Below, in pieces: positions 16,874-28,617 of a DNA stretch of 64,000 nucleotides. Numbering within the stretch: the stretch's first letter is position 1; the number at the start of each line of letters is the position of its first letter. Both the position numbers and the translations under genes were made by a program. The notes beneath the pieces were generated by a model that made no database searches, was not told the origin of the DNA, and worked only from the letters and a program-made list of their open reading frames with translations. This stretch comes from Bacillus sp. AFS088145 (lineage in GTDB: Bacteria; Bacillota; Bacilli; Bacillales; Bacillaceae_G), in assembly GCF_002564465.1 (NCBI RefSeq), contig NZ_NUUX01000021.1:197707-261706 (forward strand), given 5' to 3'.

Positions 16874-17629
16874 ATGCGTAAACCAATTATCGCAGGTAAC
16901 TGGAAAATGAATAAGACGCTTAACGAAGCAATGACATTCGTTGAGGAAGTAAAAAATAGCATTCCATCATCTGATACAGTAGATTCAGCAGTTTGTGCGC
17001 CTGCATTATTTATTGCACCTATGTTATACGGTGTAAAAGGAACTGAATTAAAAATTGGTTCTCAAAATGTAAGTAATCAAGATAGTGGAGCTTATACTGG
17101 AGAAATTAGCCCAGTAGCACTTAAAGATTTAGGCGTAACTTATGCGATTATCGGACATTCTGAGCGTCGTGAATATTATGGCGAAACAGATGAGTTTATT
17201 AATAGTAAAACAAAAAAAGCTTTCGAGCATGGTCTTACTCCAATTCTTTGCTGTGGCGAAACGCTTGAAGAACGTGAAGGCGGTAAATTTGAGGAAGTTA
17301 TTCGTACTCAATTAACTGCTGATCTTGCAGGTCTTACAGATGAGCAAGTAAAGAATTTAGTAATTGCATATGAACCAATTTGGGCAATTGGAACAGGTAA
17401 ATCTGCTACAGAAAAAGATGCACAAGATTCATGTAAATTTGTTCGTGATGTTGTAGCAAGTCTTTATGATGAAACTGTTGCAGAATCTGTACGTGTTCAA
17501 TATGGTGGCAGTGTAAAACCTGAAAACATTAAAGAATATATGGCTCAACCTGATATTGACGGTGCGTTAGTAGGTGGAGCAAGTTTAGAACCAGCTTCTT
17601 TCCTTGCATTATTGGAGGCTGTTAAGTAA
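16874..17629 (+). CDS. tpiA: Triosephosphate isomerase
   Basis: A 251-residue TIM barrel. Active-site residues are visible in GNWKMN (Lys), GHSERR (His) and [11 protein letters not shown] (Glu and the flexible loop). The ATG at 16874 follows AGGAAGG; a GTG nine bases upstream overlaps the ribosome site and is rejected. Its stop overlaps the start of gpmI by one base, implying coupled translation. Confidence 0.97.
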   Translation: MRKPIIAGNWKMNKTLNEAMTFVEEVKNSIPSSDTVDSAVCAPALFIAPMLYGVKGTELKIGSQNVSNQDSGAYTGEISPVALKDLGVTYAIIGHSERREYYGETDEFINSKTKKAFEHGLTPILCCGETLEEREGGKFEEVIRTQLTADLAGLTDEQVKNLVIAYEPIWAIGTGKSATEKDAQDSCKFVRDVVASLYDETVAESVRVQYGGSVKPENIKEYMAQPDIDGALVGGASLEPASFLALLEAVK

Positions 17630-19161
17630 TGAGTAAACAACCAGTAGCGTTAATTATCCTAGATGGATTTGGTTTGCGCGATGAAACATTTGGAAATGCT
17701 GTTGCACAAGCGAAGAAACCAAATTATGATAGATATTGGAATAAATATCCTCACGCACAATTAACTGCTAGCGGTGAAGCAGTAGGTTTACCTGAAGGAC
17801 AAATGGGTAATTCTGAAGTTGGTCATTTGAATATCGGAGCGGGACGAATTGTTTATCAAAGCTTAACGCGTGTAAATAAGGCAATTCGTGAAGGCGAATT
17901 CGAAAAAAATGATACATTCATCGATGCAATTAAAAGTGCAAAAGAAAAAGATAAAGCATTACATATTTTCGGTCTACTGTCTGATGGTGGTATTCACAGC
18001 CATATTAATCACATGTTTGCTTTATTAAAATTAGCTGCTGAAGAAGGTTTGAAAAAAGTATATTTACATGCTTTCCTTGATGGACGAGATGTTGGTCCAA
18101 CTACAGCTAAAAAATATATCGATCAAACTGAAGCAAAGTTTAAAGAATATGGTGTCGGAGAATTTGCAACAATTTCTGGCCGTTATTATTCCATGGACCG
18201 TGACAAACGTTGGGATCGAGTAGAAAAATGCTATTGTGCAATGGTTTATGGAGAAGGACCAACTTATACAAGTCCGTATGAATTAATTGAAGATTCATAT
18301 GCGAACGGTATCCATGATGAATTCGTTTTACCTTCTGTAATGGTAAAAGAAAATGGAACACCAGTTGCAACAATAAGTGATGATGATTCAATTATCTTCT
18401 ATAACTTCAGACCTGACCGTGCAATTCAAATTTCAAATGTATTTACAAACGATGATTTCCGTGACTTTGATCGTGGAAGTAAGTTCCCGAAAAATGTTCA
18501 TTTCGTTTGTTTAACACATTTTAGTGAAACAGTACAAGGTTATGTTGCATTTAAACCAACAAACCTAGATAACACTTTAGGTGAAGTTCTTGCTCAAAAT
18601 AATTTAAATCAATTAAGAATTGCTGAAACGGAAAAGTATCCACACGTTACATTTTTCTTTAGTGGAGGCCGTGAAGCAGAGTTCCCAGGTGAAGAACGTA
18701 TTTTGATTAACTCGCCAAAAGTTGCAACATACGATCTGCAACCTGAAATGAGTGCTTATGAAGTAAAAGATGCATTACTTAAAGAGATTGCTGCAGACAA
18801 GCATGATGTAATCATCTTAAACTTTGCAAATCCAGATATGGTAGGACATTCAGGAAAACTTGAGCCGACAATTAAAGCAATTGAAGCAGTTGACGAATGT
18901 TTAGGAGAAGTAGTTGATGCAATTCTTGCTAAAGGCGGAAAAGCAATCATTACTGCTGACCATGGAAATGCTGATGAGGAAATTACACCTGAGGGTGAAC
19001 CTATGACAGCTCACACGACTAATCCTGTACCAGTTATTGTTACTGAAGAAGGTATTACGTTACGTGAAGATGGTATTTTAGGTGATTTAGCTCCAACTGT
19101 TCTTGATTTATTAAAAGTAGAACAACCAAAAGAAATGACTGGTAAATCACTTATTAAATAA
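17629..19161 (+). CDS. gpmI: 2,3-bisphosphoglycerate-independent phosphoglycerate mutase
   Basis: A 510-residue Mn-dependent mutase of the alkaline-phosphatase superfamily that interconverts 3- and 2-phosphoglycerate. The N-terminal metal site LDGFG, the Ser nucleophile in [10 protein letters not shown], and the C-terminal metal ligands in DHGNAD and TAHTTNPVP are visible. It overlaps tpiA in the TAATG arrangement. Mn and pH dependence links this step to sporulation in bacilli. Confidence 0.97.
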   Translation: MSKQPVALIILDGFGLRDETFGNAVAQAKKPNYDRYWNKYPHAQLTASGEAVGLPEGQMGNSEVGHLNIGAGRIVYQSLTRVNKAIREGEFEKNDTFIDAIKSAKEKDKALHIFGLLSDGGIHSHINHMFALLKLAAEEGLKKVYLHAFLDGRDVGPTTAKKYIDQTEAKFKEYGVGEFATISGRYYSMDRDKRWDRVEKCYCAMVYGEGPTYTSPYELIEDSYANGIHDEFVLPSVMVKENGTPVATISDDDSIIFYNFRPDRAIQISNVFTNDDFRDFDRGSKFPKNVHFVCLTHFSETVQGYVAFKPTNLDNTLGEVLAQNNLNQLRIAETEKYPHVTFFFSGGREAEFPGEERILINSPKVATYDLQPEMSAYEVKDALLKEIAADKHDVIILNFANPDMVGHSGKLEPTIKAIEAVDECLGEVVDAILAKGGKAIITADHGNADEEITPEGEPMTAHTTNPVPVIVTEEGITLREDGILGDLAPTVLDLLKVEQPKEMTGKSLIK

Positions 19162-19201
19162 GTGAACAGTTAATATAAAAAGTTTTTAATTATGCGTATA
19201 A

Positions 19202-20521
<1,320 letters not shown>

Positions 20522-20575
20522 TTTAATCAAAACTAAGTGCATTAACAAAAAAACATAATCCATTATAGACACGTT

Positions 20576-20609
20576 AAAAAGAGAAGGATCGTCACCTTCT
20601 CTTTTTTTT
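20576..20609 (+). terminator. Terminator of the glycolytic operon
   Basis: A 12-bp stem AAAAAGAGAAGG/CCTTCTCTTTTT with a 7-base loop and T-run. Confidence 0.92.
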
Positions 20610-20662
20610 ATTGCTTAAAATGTTTTCGTTTAGTAATAATTGGGATTGATTATTAAAGAATC

Positions 20663-20694
20663 CTAATGTTAAAATAAGAATACACGAACATTAG
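20663..20694 (+). promoter_or_regulatory. Inverted repeat upstream of the MFS gene
   Basis: CTAATGTT-N16-AACATTAG lies 58 bases upstream of the start at 20752. Possible operator; regulator unknown. Confidence 0.35.
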
Positions 20695-20751
20695 TTCTTT
20701 TGTTTAATTGAGATGAATTTGGAATGAATTAAAAATAAGAGAGGGGAAAAA

Positions 20752-22002
20752 ATGTCTACATCTACTCCAACAGCTTCAAATCCTTCAATGGCTTCTTTGT
20801 TAAAAAATCCTTTTATCCGGACAATTCTTTCAGCGGGTTTGTTTATTCAAGTTGGTATTTGGATTCGTAATTTTGCAATCTTATTATTTGTTGTGGAAAA
20901 GACGAATGGTGATGCAACAGCCGTATCACTGATTTCAGTTGCTGAATTTGCGCCGATTTTTATTTTTTCTTTTATCGGTGGAACGTTTGCCGATCGTTGG
21001 AAACCAAAGCGTACAATGATATGGTGCGATCTTTTAAGTGCTGTATCGATATTTGTTATTTTGTTAGCACTATTATATGGAACTTGGAAGTTTGTGTTTT
21101 TTGCTACATTAGTTTCAGCAATCTTGTCTCAGTTTTCTCAGCCTTCCAATATGAAATTATTTAAAGTTCATGTACCAGGTGAGCAAATGCAAGCAGGTAT
21201 GTCTATCTTTCAAACGATGATGGCAGTGTTTATGATTTTAGGTCCAGTACTAGGTACATTCGTATTTCAACAAGCTGGTATGCATGTTTCGATGGGAATT
21301 GTAGGTATTGCTTTTCTTATGTCAGCTTTAGTATTAACAAGATTACCTAAAGATGAAGAAGAAGCAAAGGCAGATCATACAACATCGTTATTGGAAGAGA
21401 TGAAGTTAGGATTCCAATACGTTTGGTCTCGAAAAATTCTCGTCTATTTAGGTGGAGTGTTTGCAGCGGCAGGATTAGGTATAGGTCTTATTCATCCTCT
21501 AGCTATTTTTTTAGTAACTGAACGACTAGGATTAGATAAGGAATATTTACAATGGATATTCGCTGCAAATGGAGCGGCTATGATTATAGGTGGTGGCCTA
21601 ATAATGGTCATATCGAATAAGTTGGCACCGCATGTATTATTATTAATCGGCATGGCGGTCAATGCGATTGGAATATTTGTAATTGGTTGGTCTGAGATGT
21701 TCTGGCTAACGCTTGTTGCTGAATTCTTTATCGGACTATTTATGCCTGCATTGCACATTGGTATTAATACAATCATTTTAAAAAATACTGATGAAAAGTT
21801 TGTAGGCAGGGTAAACGGTATATTAACACCATTATTTATGGGAGCTATGGTCATTACAATGAGCTTGGCAGGGATTTTAAAGGAGCATTTTTCTTTAGTC
21901 TCTATTTATCAAGTTTCAGCATTATTATTCATTATTGGAATCATCATTATGCTACCAATGTTCAAGATTATGAAGAATGTCGTAGTAGAAGTGAAGTCAT
22001 AA
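20752..22002 (+). CDS. MFS transporter, 12-helix exporter type
   Basis: A 416-residue membrane protein with about 12 hydrophobic segments and the MFS loop 2-3 signature GGTFADRWKPKR. It resembles the MFS_3/enterobactin-exporter-like group, such as uncharacterised drug or metabolite exporters of bacilli. Ser/Thr-rich N-terminus. GAGAGGGG ribosome site. Single-gene unit with its own terminator. Substrate unknown. Confidence 0.82.
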   Translation: MSTSTPTASNPSMASLLKNPFIRTILSAGLFIQVGIWIRNFAILLFVVEKTNGDATAVSLISVAEFAPIFIFSFIGGTFADRWKPKRTMIWCDLLSAVSIFVILLALLYGTWKFVFFATLVSAILSQFSQPSNMKLFKVHVPGEQMQAGMSIFQTMMAVFMILGPVLGTFVFQQAGMHVSMGIVGIAFLMSALVLTRLPKDEEEAKADHTTSLLEEMKLGFQYVWSRKILVYLGGVFAAAGLGIGLIHPLAIFLVTERLGLDKEYLQWIFAANGAAMIIGGGLIMVISNKLAPHVLLLIGMAVNAIGIFVIGWSEMFWLTLVAEFFIGLFMPALHIGINTIILKNTDEKFVGRVNGILTPLFMGAMVITMSLAGILKEHFSLVSIYQVSALLFIIGIIIMLPMFKIMKNVVVEVKS

Positions 22003-22019
22003 ATTTTATTTAAAATATG

Positions 22020-22056
22020 AAACCTGATTATTCATATAGAGTAATCAGGTTTTTTA
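22020..22056 (+). terminator. Terminator of the MFS gene
   Basis: AACCTGATTA/TAATCAGGTT with an 11-base loop and TTTTTT. Confidence 0.88.
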
Positions 22057-22089
22057 TACTTTAGTTTCTTATTATCTATTAATATACTT

Positions 22090-22656
22090 TTAATTATTTT
22101 TTTTCGATCTTCTAGCAAACCCAATTGCGATAATGAGTGCTCCAATTGAGTCTGCGATTAGATCTGTCATAGTATCAAAATTACCGCCGCCTTGAGTATT
22201 AGTTCCGAAAAATTGGTCGCTACTGAATTCCCAAATTTCCCATAAGGCCCCACAAAATACTCCAAATGAAAATACAAATAGAAAAATGAATCCAGCGGAC
22301 ATTTCACTTCGAGACTGTTTGGTTGTCAGTTTCCCCATTAAATCAACTGCTAAAAACGCGACTAGCGTACCACTTAGAAAATGTAAAAATGTATCCCACC
22401 AGCCTAAGCTATAAAATCTAAGCATTGAACCAAGACATAGGGACCCTATTAAAAAAGTAAAATAAGAGAGAATAAAAGGAAATGCAAATCGAATTTTAAA
22501 AAACTTATCTAATATGAGTGGCACGAGTGCACAAACAAAGCCACCTAGTGCGATTGGATACCGATAAGAATCGTCTTTCATGAAGAAAATGACGAACAAC
22601 ACAAGCATTACAATTGCAAAGACAATACTTAAAATTGTTTGTATGCTTCTTTTCAT
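22090..22656 (-). CDS. YjdF/DUF2238-like membrane protein
   Basis: 188 residues with about five to six membrane helices. Conserved-looking polar motifs are WWDTFLHFLSG, GALWEIWEFSSDQFFGTNTQ and DTMTDLIADSIGA, which resemble the DUF2238/YjdF family (from memory). The ATG at 22656 has GGGGG seven bases upstream; an ATG 18 bases earlier has no ribosome site. His, Asp and Glu within the helices hint at metal binding or catalysis. Function unknown. Confidence 0.7.
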   Translation of the reverse strand: MKRSIQTILSIVFAIVMLVLFVIFFMKDDSYRYPIALGGFVCALVPLILDKFFKIRFAFPFILSYFTFLIGSLCLGSMLRFYSLGWWDTFLHFLSGTLVAFLAVDLMGKLTTKQSRSEMSAGFIFLFVFSFGVFCGALWEIWEFSSDQFFGTNTQGGGNFDTMTDLIADSIGALIIAIGFARRSKKNN

Positions 22657-22768
22657 TTCGAATCCCCCATTCATTCTGTTTTTTTATCTCAATTCATACA
22701 TCAATACAAAACTTCAAAACATGCTTAGTCTAAAATCCTAAAAATGAGCTTAAATTTGACACAAAATA

Positions 22769-22785
22769 TTCATCAAATTGATGAA
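22769..22785. promoter_or_regulatory. Perfect 17-bp palindrome in the divergent gap
   Basis: TTCATCAA-A-TTGATGAA lies just after a TTGACA at 22756-22761, between the divergent genes at 22656 and 22874. Possible repressor operator. Confidence 0.4.
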
Positions 22786-22873
22786 AAATTGTTAAAAATT
22801 AACCTATAGAATTAGGAAATTTGGATTAGTATTGAATTATGGATATGAGTTGCAATTAGTTGGGAGGATAATT

Positions 22874-23095
22874 ATGAACTTTTTCGCATACTTAAAAGAT
22901 TATATTTGGTATACTATAAAAACATATTTACTTCCATTTATTATTGTAATTGTTTCAATAGTAATTGTTTTTTGGAGATTATTAGGTGATGAATTTACAT
23001 TTAAATACATACGATTAGAAATAATCTATTTCACTTGTTTTTTCTTATTAGTATCTTTTACAACATATGAGATGAAGGGGCATAAAAATGAATAA
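22874..23095 (+). CDS. Small two-helix membrane protein
   Basis: 73 residues, with two hydrophobic segments (about 15-36 and 52-66) and short charged ends. GGGAGGA six bases before ATG 22874 sets the start; the frame continues upstream without a ribosome site. It overlaps the next gene by 8 bases, so it is probably translated together with the hydrolase at 23088 and may anchor or accompany it. Family not recognised. Confidence 0.6.
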   Translation: MNFFAYLKDYIWYTIKTYLLPFIIVIVSIVIVFWRLLGDEFTFKYIRLEIIYFTCFFLLVSFTTYEMKGHKNE

Positions 23096-24017
23096 TTGGG
23101 AAGGATTAATTTCGGCGAAGGATCGAACAAAAATCTATTTGCGAAAATATATTCCTGCTGAACCAATTGCTGTGATTCAAATTGTACATGGAATGGCAGA
23201 GCATGGTGGAGCTTATGATAAGTTTATTGAATATTTAGTTCATAATCAGTTTGCAGTCTTTATTCATGATCAAAGAGGACACGGGAAAACAGCTGCGCTT
23301 GAAGATGATTTAGGTTTTTTTGGTGAAGAAATTGGCTGGGATGAAGTTGCTAAAGATATCATTTTTATAAGTAAGATGATTAGAAAAGAAATAAAAGATA
23401 TTCCTTTAATTCTATTTGGACATAGTATGGGATCTTATTTGAGCAGACGAGTAGTTCAATTAAATGGAGGACTATACGATGGGCTAATTATTTCTGGAAC
23501 CGGATACGATCCAGGAATACTTAGAAAATTAGGCGTCTTTATTTCAAGTGCAGAGGCATTTTTGATTGGTGCCAATAAGAGAAGTAAAATTTTAGACTTT
23601 TTAACTTTTGGAAACTTCAATAATCATTTTAAGTTTCCTAAAACAAAATATGATTGGTTAACAAGAGATGAAGCTGAAATTGATCGTTATATAAAAGATC
23701 CATTTTGTGGATTTATTTGTTCTTCAAGTTATTATCGCGAACTGTTGAAAGGGATTGGAGTTATACATCGTAAAGAGGAAATAAAGAAAACACCAACTTC
23801 ATTGCCAATTTATATTTTTTCTGGAGATAAAGATCCAGTTGGTCAAAATGGTGAAGGTGTAAAGAAGGTTTATGAGCTGTATAAAAACATTGGTTGTACA
23901 AATGTAAAGTTGAAATTATATGAAGAAGGTCGTCATGAGATGCTTCATGAAACAAATAAAGATGAAGTTCATCAAGATGTAAAAACTTGGATAGAAGAAA
24001 CAATCTTAATTCATTAA
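23088..24017 (+). CDS. Alpha/beta hydrolase, monoacylglycerol-lipase type
   Basis: A 309-residue serine hydrolase. Oxyanion-side HGMAEHGG, DQRGHGKT and nucleophile elbow GHSMGS (Ser about 107) are typical of the lysophospholipase/monoglyceride-lipase group (Hydrolase_4). The acid lies in FSGDKDPVG and the catalytic His in EEGRHEMLHE. No signal peptide, so probably cytoplasmic. GGGGC ribosome site within the preceding gene. Likely substrate: short or medium acyl glycerides or lysophospholipids (inferred). Confidence 0.8.
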   Translation: MNNWEGLISAKDRTKIYLRKYIPAEPIAVIQIVHGMAEHGGAYDKFIEYLVHNQFAVFIHDQRGHGKTAALEDDLGFFGEEIGWDEVAKDIIFISKMIRKEIKDIPLILFGHSMGSYLSRRVVQLNGGLYDGLIISGTGYDPGILRKLGVFISSAEAFLIGANKRSKILDFLTFGNFNNHFKFPKTKYDWLTRDEAEIDRYIKDPFCGFICSSSYYRELLKGIGVIHRKEEIKKTPTSLPIYIFSGDKDPVGQNGEGVKKVYELYKNIGCTNVKLKLYEEGRHEMLHETNKDEVHQDVKTWIEETILIH

Positions 24018-24101
24018 ATAAGTGTTGTACTCTCATATTGAAGTATAGTATTCTTCATAGTAGAATAGGAAGTAACAGTACTTTACTGTGGAGGTGAAGA
24101 A

Positions 24102-24335
24102 ATGCATACGTTTTTATCTGTACTTTTAATTATTGTTTCAGTACTTATGATTGTTTTAGTTTTACTTCAATCTAGTAAAAGTAACGGCCTATCAGGAGCG
24201 ATATCTGGTGGTGCTGAGCAACTGTTTGGCAAGCAAAAAGCTCGTGGTTTTGAACTAGTTTTACAAAGAATAACAGTTGTTGTAGCAGTTTTATTCTTCA
24301 TTCTAACGATTGCTGTAACATATTTTAAACTGTAA
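24102..24335 (+). CDS. secG: Preprotein translocase subunit SecG
   Basis: 77 residues with two membrane helices (about 3-22 and 54-75) joined by the conserved loop [29 protein letters not shown]. It is a component of the SecYEG channel. GGAGGTGAAG ribosome site. In many bacilli secG is followed by est, rnr, smpB and ssrA. Here a minus-strand DinB gene is interposed and secG has its own terminator. Confidence 0.95.
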   Translation: MHTFLSVLLIIVSVLMIVLVLLQSSKSNGLSGAISGGAEQLFGKQKARGFELVLQRITVVVAVLFFILTIAVTYFKL

Positions 24336-24340
24336 TAAAC

Positions 24341-24370
24341 AAGCTACCTAAAAGGGTGGCTTTTTATTTT
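24341..24370 (+). terminator. Terminator of secG
   Basis: AGCTACC/GGTGGCT stem followed by TTTTTATTTT. Confidence 0.75.
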
Positions 24371-24418
24371 GCTAAAACATTTCTCTTGGATAGGAAGATA
24401 TTTTTCTTAATGATTAAA

Positions 24419-24450
24419 AAAAATACAGCCAGTTTTTTGGCTGTATTTTA
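24419..24450. terminator. Bidirectional terminator between secG and the DinB gene
   Basis: AAATACAGCCA/TGGCTGTATTT with a 6-base loop. A-run on the left and T-run on the right suit both strands; mainly terminator of the minus-strand gene. Confidence 0.85.
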
Positions 24451-24473
24451 GTATGTAGACAATATCTTAAATA

Positions 24474-24965
24474 TTAACCTTTCATTGCAGCCCATTCTTC
24501 TTTACTTGGACCGTACATTCCTGGAATAGCTAGTCCAGCTTGACGCATTAATACAGTCATTTGGCCACGGTGATGCGTTTGATGTGAAATGGCCATGCGA
24601 AGTAATGCATGGATAGGCATTTCAAGGAATCCAAAAGCGTTAATGATTTGATTTAAATCTTTTTCTTTCCATTCTTTTTGTGCTGCTTCAATCATAGCTT
24701 TACTAGCTTCTGCGTATTTTTCAGTAATTTCCTTTGCAGTTGCAGGCATCTCTTCCTTGCTCATAGATGCTTCGAATTGCAATCCTGATTGTGAAATGAT
24801 CGCTTTAATTGCTGTAGTTATATGCCAAGCTAATTCTCCCAAAGAGCTAAAATCTTCACCAATTGATTGATCTAGTGATTCATCTGTCATAGCATTTAGT
24901 AATTTGATTGTGCTTGCTTCTTCCACTTTCCATTCAGTAATAAATTCTTCAACATTATTAAACAT
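24474..24965 (-). CDS. DinB-family protein
   Basis: A 163-residue four-helix-bundle protein of the DinB/YfiT-like superfamily. The putative metal-binding histidines are in LAWHITT (about His48) and the SHQTHHRGQMTVLMRQ motif (about His127, His130 and His131), the classic HxxxH arrangement of the family. These proteins are often thiol-dependent (bacillithiol) transferases; that role is inferred from family members. It starts behind AGGAGG. A TGTTGGT/ACCAACA inverted repeat lies just upstream. Confidence 0.85.
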   Translation of the reverse strand: MFNNVEEFITEWKVEEASTIKLLNAMTDESLDQSIGEDFSSLGELAWHITTAIKAIISQSGLQFEASMSKEEMPATAKEITEKYAEASKAMIEAAQKEWKEKDLNQIINAFGFLEMPIHALLRMAISHQTHHRGQMTVLMRQAGLAIPGMYGPSKEEWAAMKG

Positions 24966-24980
24966 AACGTATCCTCCTTT

Positions 24981-25000
24981 TGTTGGTTAAATGACCAACA
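24981..25000 (-). promoter_or_regulatory. Operator-like inverted repeat before the DinB gene
   Basis: TGTTGGT-N6-ACCAACA is centred about 25 bases upstream of the start codon, next to the ribosome site. A repressor bound here would block transcription or initiation. No candidate regulator is adjacent. Confidence 0.45.
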
Positions 25001-25241
25001 TTATTATTACCACACCTTTCATTAAATCATAACTAGTTAATTAAAAAAACTGTTTATTGGTAAATTCTTCAATTGAAAGGTAAAATAAAAGAACAATTTC
25101 TTTACGTAAAATTAGTTAAATATTATTATTAATTATTTATATTGAAGATATCGATTATTAATTTAAATAAACAAAATCATTTATAGATAATATAAGAGTA
25201 ACGAAAGAAAAATGGATAGAAAAGTTTTGGAGTGAGTATAT

Positions 25242-25982
25242 ATGAGAGTAACAATGCCGAAGCCATTTACGTTTGAAGGTGGAGATCGAGCAGTTTTATT
25301 ATTACATGGATTTACAGGACATTCTGCGGATGTTCGAATGCTTGGCCGTTTTTTAGAAAAACAAGGTTATACTTGTCATGCACCGCACTATAAAGGACAT
25401 GGTGTACCACCAGATGAGCTTGTTCATACTGGACCTGAGGACTGGTGGATGGATGTAAAGGAAGCTTATCAACTTCTAAAGGATAAAGGACATCAAAAAA
25501 TTGCAGCGGTAGGTCTATCTTTAGGAGGAGTATTTGCACTAAAGCTAGGTTATACTGTTCCATTGAATGGTATTGTCACAATGTGTTCGCCAATGTACAT
25601 AAAAAGTGAAGAAATTATGTATGAAGGTGTCTTAGCTTATACAAGAGAGTTTAAGAAACGTGAAGGGAAATCTCCTGAACAAATTGAAGTAGAAATGGAA
25701 GAGTTTAAAAAAACTCCGATGAATACATTAAAAGCTCTTCAAGGTTTAATTAAAGAAGTGCGTGAAAATGTTGATACAGTATATGCACCAACGTTTGTCG
25801 TACAATCTACTGTAGACGAGATGATTAATACAGACAGCGCAAATATTATTTATAATGAAGTGCAATCTGATCAGAAAAAATTAAAGTGGTACGAAAATTC
25901 AACACATGTTATTACGCTTGGACAGGAAAAAGACATGTTACATGAAGATGTTCTAGCATTTCTTAATGAATTGGAATGGTAG
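25242..25982 (+). CDS. est: Carboxylesterase (Est30 type)
   Basis: A 246-residue alpha/beta hydrolase close to Geobacillus Est30 and B. subtilis YvaK. Oxyanion [11 protein letters not shown], nucleophile elbow VGLSLGG (Ser about 94), the acid Asp in STVDEMI and His in NSTHVITLG are visible. It hydrolyses short-chain esters. It belongs to the conserved secG-est-rnr-smpB block and ends 66 bases before rnr, so it is probably co-transcribed with it. Confidence 0.92.
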   Translation: MRVTMPKPFTFEGGDRAVLLLHGFTGHSADVRMLGRFLEKQGYTCHAPHYKGHGVPPDELVHTGPEDWWMDVKEAYQLLKDKGHQKIAAVGLSLGGVFALKLGYTVPLNGIVTMCSPMYIKSEEIMYEGVLAYTREFKKREGKSPEQIEVEMEEFKKTPMNTLKALQGLIKEVRENVDTVYAPTFVVQSTVDEMINTDSANIIYNEVQSDQKKLKWYENSTHVITLGQEKDMLHEDVLAFLNELEW

Positions 25983-26048
25983 AATGAAACCTTTCTGGAC
26001 AAACTTAAATTAAATACCCTTTAACAGTTAGAAAAAGGAGGGAAAAGT

Positions 26049-28508
26049 ATGAATAAACAATGGAAAGAAAAATTATTGGAATTGATGAAAAGTGAAGATT
26101 ATAAGCCTTTAAATATCCAAGGGATTGAAGAGGCTATGGAGTTGACTGATGCAAGTGACTTTCGAGAAGTAGTAAAAACGCTCGTTATTTTAGAAGATGA
26201 GGGTTATATTGTACGTTCTCGAAACAATAAATACAGTTTACCTGATCAATCTAATTTAGTAAGAGGTAAATTAACTGGCCATGCTAAAGGCTTTGCGTTT
26301 GTCATTCCAGAAGAAGCAGGGGCAGAAGATGTATTTATTTCACCGTCAGATTTAAATGGTGCTTTACATGGAGACATCGTTTTAGCTCGTATTACAAAAG
26401 AAAAAAGTGATGCACGTAGAGAAGGTACAATCGTAAAAATTGTTGAACGTGGTCAAACGAAAATGGTAGGTACATACCAGGCTCAGAAAAGTTTCGGTTT
26501 CGTTGTTCCTGATGATAAGCGATTCGGAAGCGATATTTTTATTACAAAGAGCAATTCTCAAGGAGCTGTAGAAGGTCATAAAGTTGTTGTAGAACTTACT
26601 CAGTTTCCTGAGAATGGCAAAAGTGCTGAGGGTATTGTAGTCCAAGTACTAGGACATAAAAATGATCCTGGTGTTGATATTCTCTCGGTTATTCATAAGT
26701 TTGATTTACCTCAAGAATTTCCTAAGGAAGTAATGGATCAAGCGAATGCTGTACCAGATGAGATTGATGAATCAGCTATTGGCACTCGTCGCGATCTTCG
26801 TGATGAACAAATTGTAACGATAGATGGGGCAGATGCAAAGGACTTAGATGATGCCGTTACAGTAACAGCGCTTGAAAATGGTCATTATAAGTTAGGGGTA
26901 CATATTGCAGACGTTTCATACTATGTGACGGATAGCTCACCGATTGACCAAGAAGCACATGATCGTGGAACAAGTATTTACTTAGTTGACCGAGTTATAC
27001 CGATGATTCCGCATCGTTTGTCTAATGGAATTTGTTCATTAAATCCAAAAGTAAATCGATTTACACTTTCATGTGAAATGGAGATTGACCAAAAAGGTGA
27101 AGTTGTTAAGCATGAAATTTTTGAAAGTATCATTAAAACAACTGAACGAATGACATATAGTGATGTAAATAAACTATTAGATGAGCAAGATGCTGAATTA
27201 CGTGAACGTTACGAACCATTAGTCCCAATGTTTGAGGAAATGGCTAAGTTAGCGAAAATTTTACGTAATAGACGCATGACTCGTGGAGCAATCGATTTTG
27301 ATTTTAAAGAATCAAAAGTATTAGTTGACGAAGATGGTCATCCAACTGATGTCGTTATTCGTGAGCGCTCAACTGCAGAAAAACTAATTGAAGAATTTAT
27401 GCTAGTAGCGAATGAAACAGTTGCTGAGCATTTCCATTGGCTAAATGTACCATTTATGTATCGTGTACACGAGGATCCAAAAGAAGAAAAGTTACAACGA
27501 TTCTTTGATTTTATTGCATCATTTGGTTATACAGTAAAAGGTGCTGGAAATGAAATTCACCCGAGAGCTTTGCAACAGGTTCTAGATATGGTTCATGGGC
27601 AACCAGAGGAGACTGTTATTTCAACAGTTATGCTTCGTTCAATGAAACAAGCGAAATACGAGGCAGATAATCTTGGCCATTTCGGATTAGCAGCGGAGTA
27701 TTATACTCATTTCACATCACCGATTCGTCGATATCCAGATTTAATTGTTCATCGATTAATTCGTAAATATTTAATCGAAGGAAAAATGGATAATGAGACA
27801 AAACGTGAATGGGATGATAAATTACCTGCAATCGCTGAACATGCATCCAATATGGAGCGTCGCTCTGTTGAAGCAGAAAGAGAAACTGATGATTTGAAAA
27901 AAGCAGAGTACATGCTTGATAAAATTGGTGAAGAGTATGAAGGTATTATCAGCTCTGTAACAAATTTTGGTATGTTTATTGAACTGCCAAATACAATTGA
28001 AGGATTAGTTCGAGTTGCCGATTTATCAGATGACTTCTATAACTATGACGAGCGTACGTACGCAATGATTGGTGAAAGAACAGGGAAAATCTTCAGAATC
28101 GGTGATGAAGTATCAGTTCGAGTAGTTAATGTTAATAAAGAAGAACGAGCAATTGATTTTGAAATTGTTGGCATGAAATCAAACAAACCTCGTAGAAGCG
28201 GCGGTAGAGGACCGGTTAATCTTGGCGGTGGCTCTGGTAGTGGTAGAGGACGAGGTGGACGCGGAAGAGGTTCTTCAGCTTCAGATCGAAATGGAGATAG
28301 CTCTCGCAGTAGCCGTTCTCGTGGAAGACGTGGAGATAGTTCCCAAGGAGATAGTTCACCTAGAAATGACGAGAGAGATAGCGCACGTGGAGGTAAATCA
28401 TCGAGAAATAAACGCGATGATCGTTTTAATCCAACGAAAAGCAAAAGCAAGAGCAAAAAGAACAAACCTTTTTACGAAAAAGTAGCAAAAGGTAATAAGA
28501 AACGATAG
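26049..28508 (+). CDS. rnr: Ribonuclease R with RG/RS-rich tail
   Basis: An 819-residue 3'-5' exoribonuclease. Order: N-terminal winged HTH (about 1-65), two cold-shock/OB domains (about 66-215), RNB catalytic domain with the Asp cluster [11 protein letters not shown] (about 259-269), and an S1 domain (about 640-710). The last ~109 residues (711-819) are a low-complexity basic tail rich in Gly-Arg, Ser-Arg and Lys. The enzyme degrades structured RNA and works with tmRNA-SmpB, whose genes follow. The tail seems longer and more RGG-like than I recall for B. subtilis RNase R. GGAGGG ribosome site. Confidence 0.96.
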   Translation: MNKQWKEKLLELMKSEDYKPLNIQGIEEAMELTDASDFREVVKTLVILEDEGYIVRSRNNKYSLPDQSNLVRGKLTGHAKGFAFVIPEEAGAEDVFISPSDLNGALHGDIVLARITKEKSDARREGTIVKIVERGQTKMVGTYQAQKSFGFVVPDDKRFGSDIFITKSNSQGAVEGHKVVVELTQFPENGKSAEGIVVQVLGHKNDPGVDILSVIHKFDLPQEFPKEVMDQANAVPDEIDESAIGTRRDLRDEQIVTIDGADAKDLDDAVTVTALENGHYKLGVHIADVSYYVTDSSPIDQEAHDRGTSIYLVDRVIPMIPHRLSNGICSLNPKVNRFTLSCEMEIDQKGEVVKHEIFESIIKTTERMTYSDVNKLLDEQDAELRERYEPLVPMFEEMAKLAKILRNRRMTRGAIDFDFKESKVLVDEDGHPTDVVIRERSTAEKLIEEFMLVANETVAEHFHWLNVPFMYRVHEDPKEEKLQRFFDFIASFGYTVKGAGNEIHPRALQQVLDMVHGQPEETVISTVMLRSMKQAKYEADNLGHFGLAAEYYTHFTSPIRRYPDLIVHRLIRKYLIEGKMDNETKREWDDKLPAIAEHASNMERRSVEAERETDDLKKAEYMLDKIGEEYEGIISSVTNFGMFIELPNTIEGLVRVADLSDDFYNYDERTYAMIGERTGKIFRIGDEVSVRVVNVNKEERAIDFEIVGMKSNKPRRSGGRGPVNLGGGSGSGRGRGGRGRGSSASDRNGDSSRSSRSRGRRGDSSQGDSSPRNDERDSARGGKSSRNKRDDRFNPTKSKSKSKKNKPFYEKVAKGNKKR

Positions 28509-28519
28509 GTAAAAAACAT

Positions 28520-28552
28520 GCAGTGGACAAATCACTTGTTCACTGCTTTGCT
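28520..28552 (+). terminator. Terminator-like hairpin after rnr
   Basis: GCAGTGGACAA/TTGTTCACTGC (one G-U) followed by TTTGCTTT. Probably partial, before smpB. Confidence 0.65.
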
Positions 28553-28617
28553 TTATTGTCTATTTTTATATCGTCCAAATATATGGTAAAATAAGTAAAG
28601 ATAGAGAGGTGTTATTT

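Noticed and set aside
28222-28485. Alternative-frame ORFs in the 3' end of rnr
   Set aside because: Products of the low-complexity RG/RS-coding sequence. The rnr frame is the conserved one.
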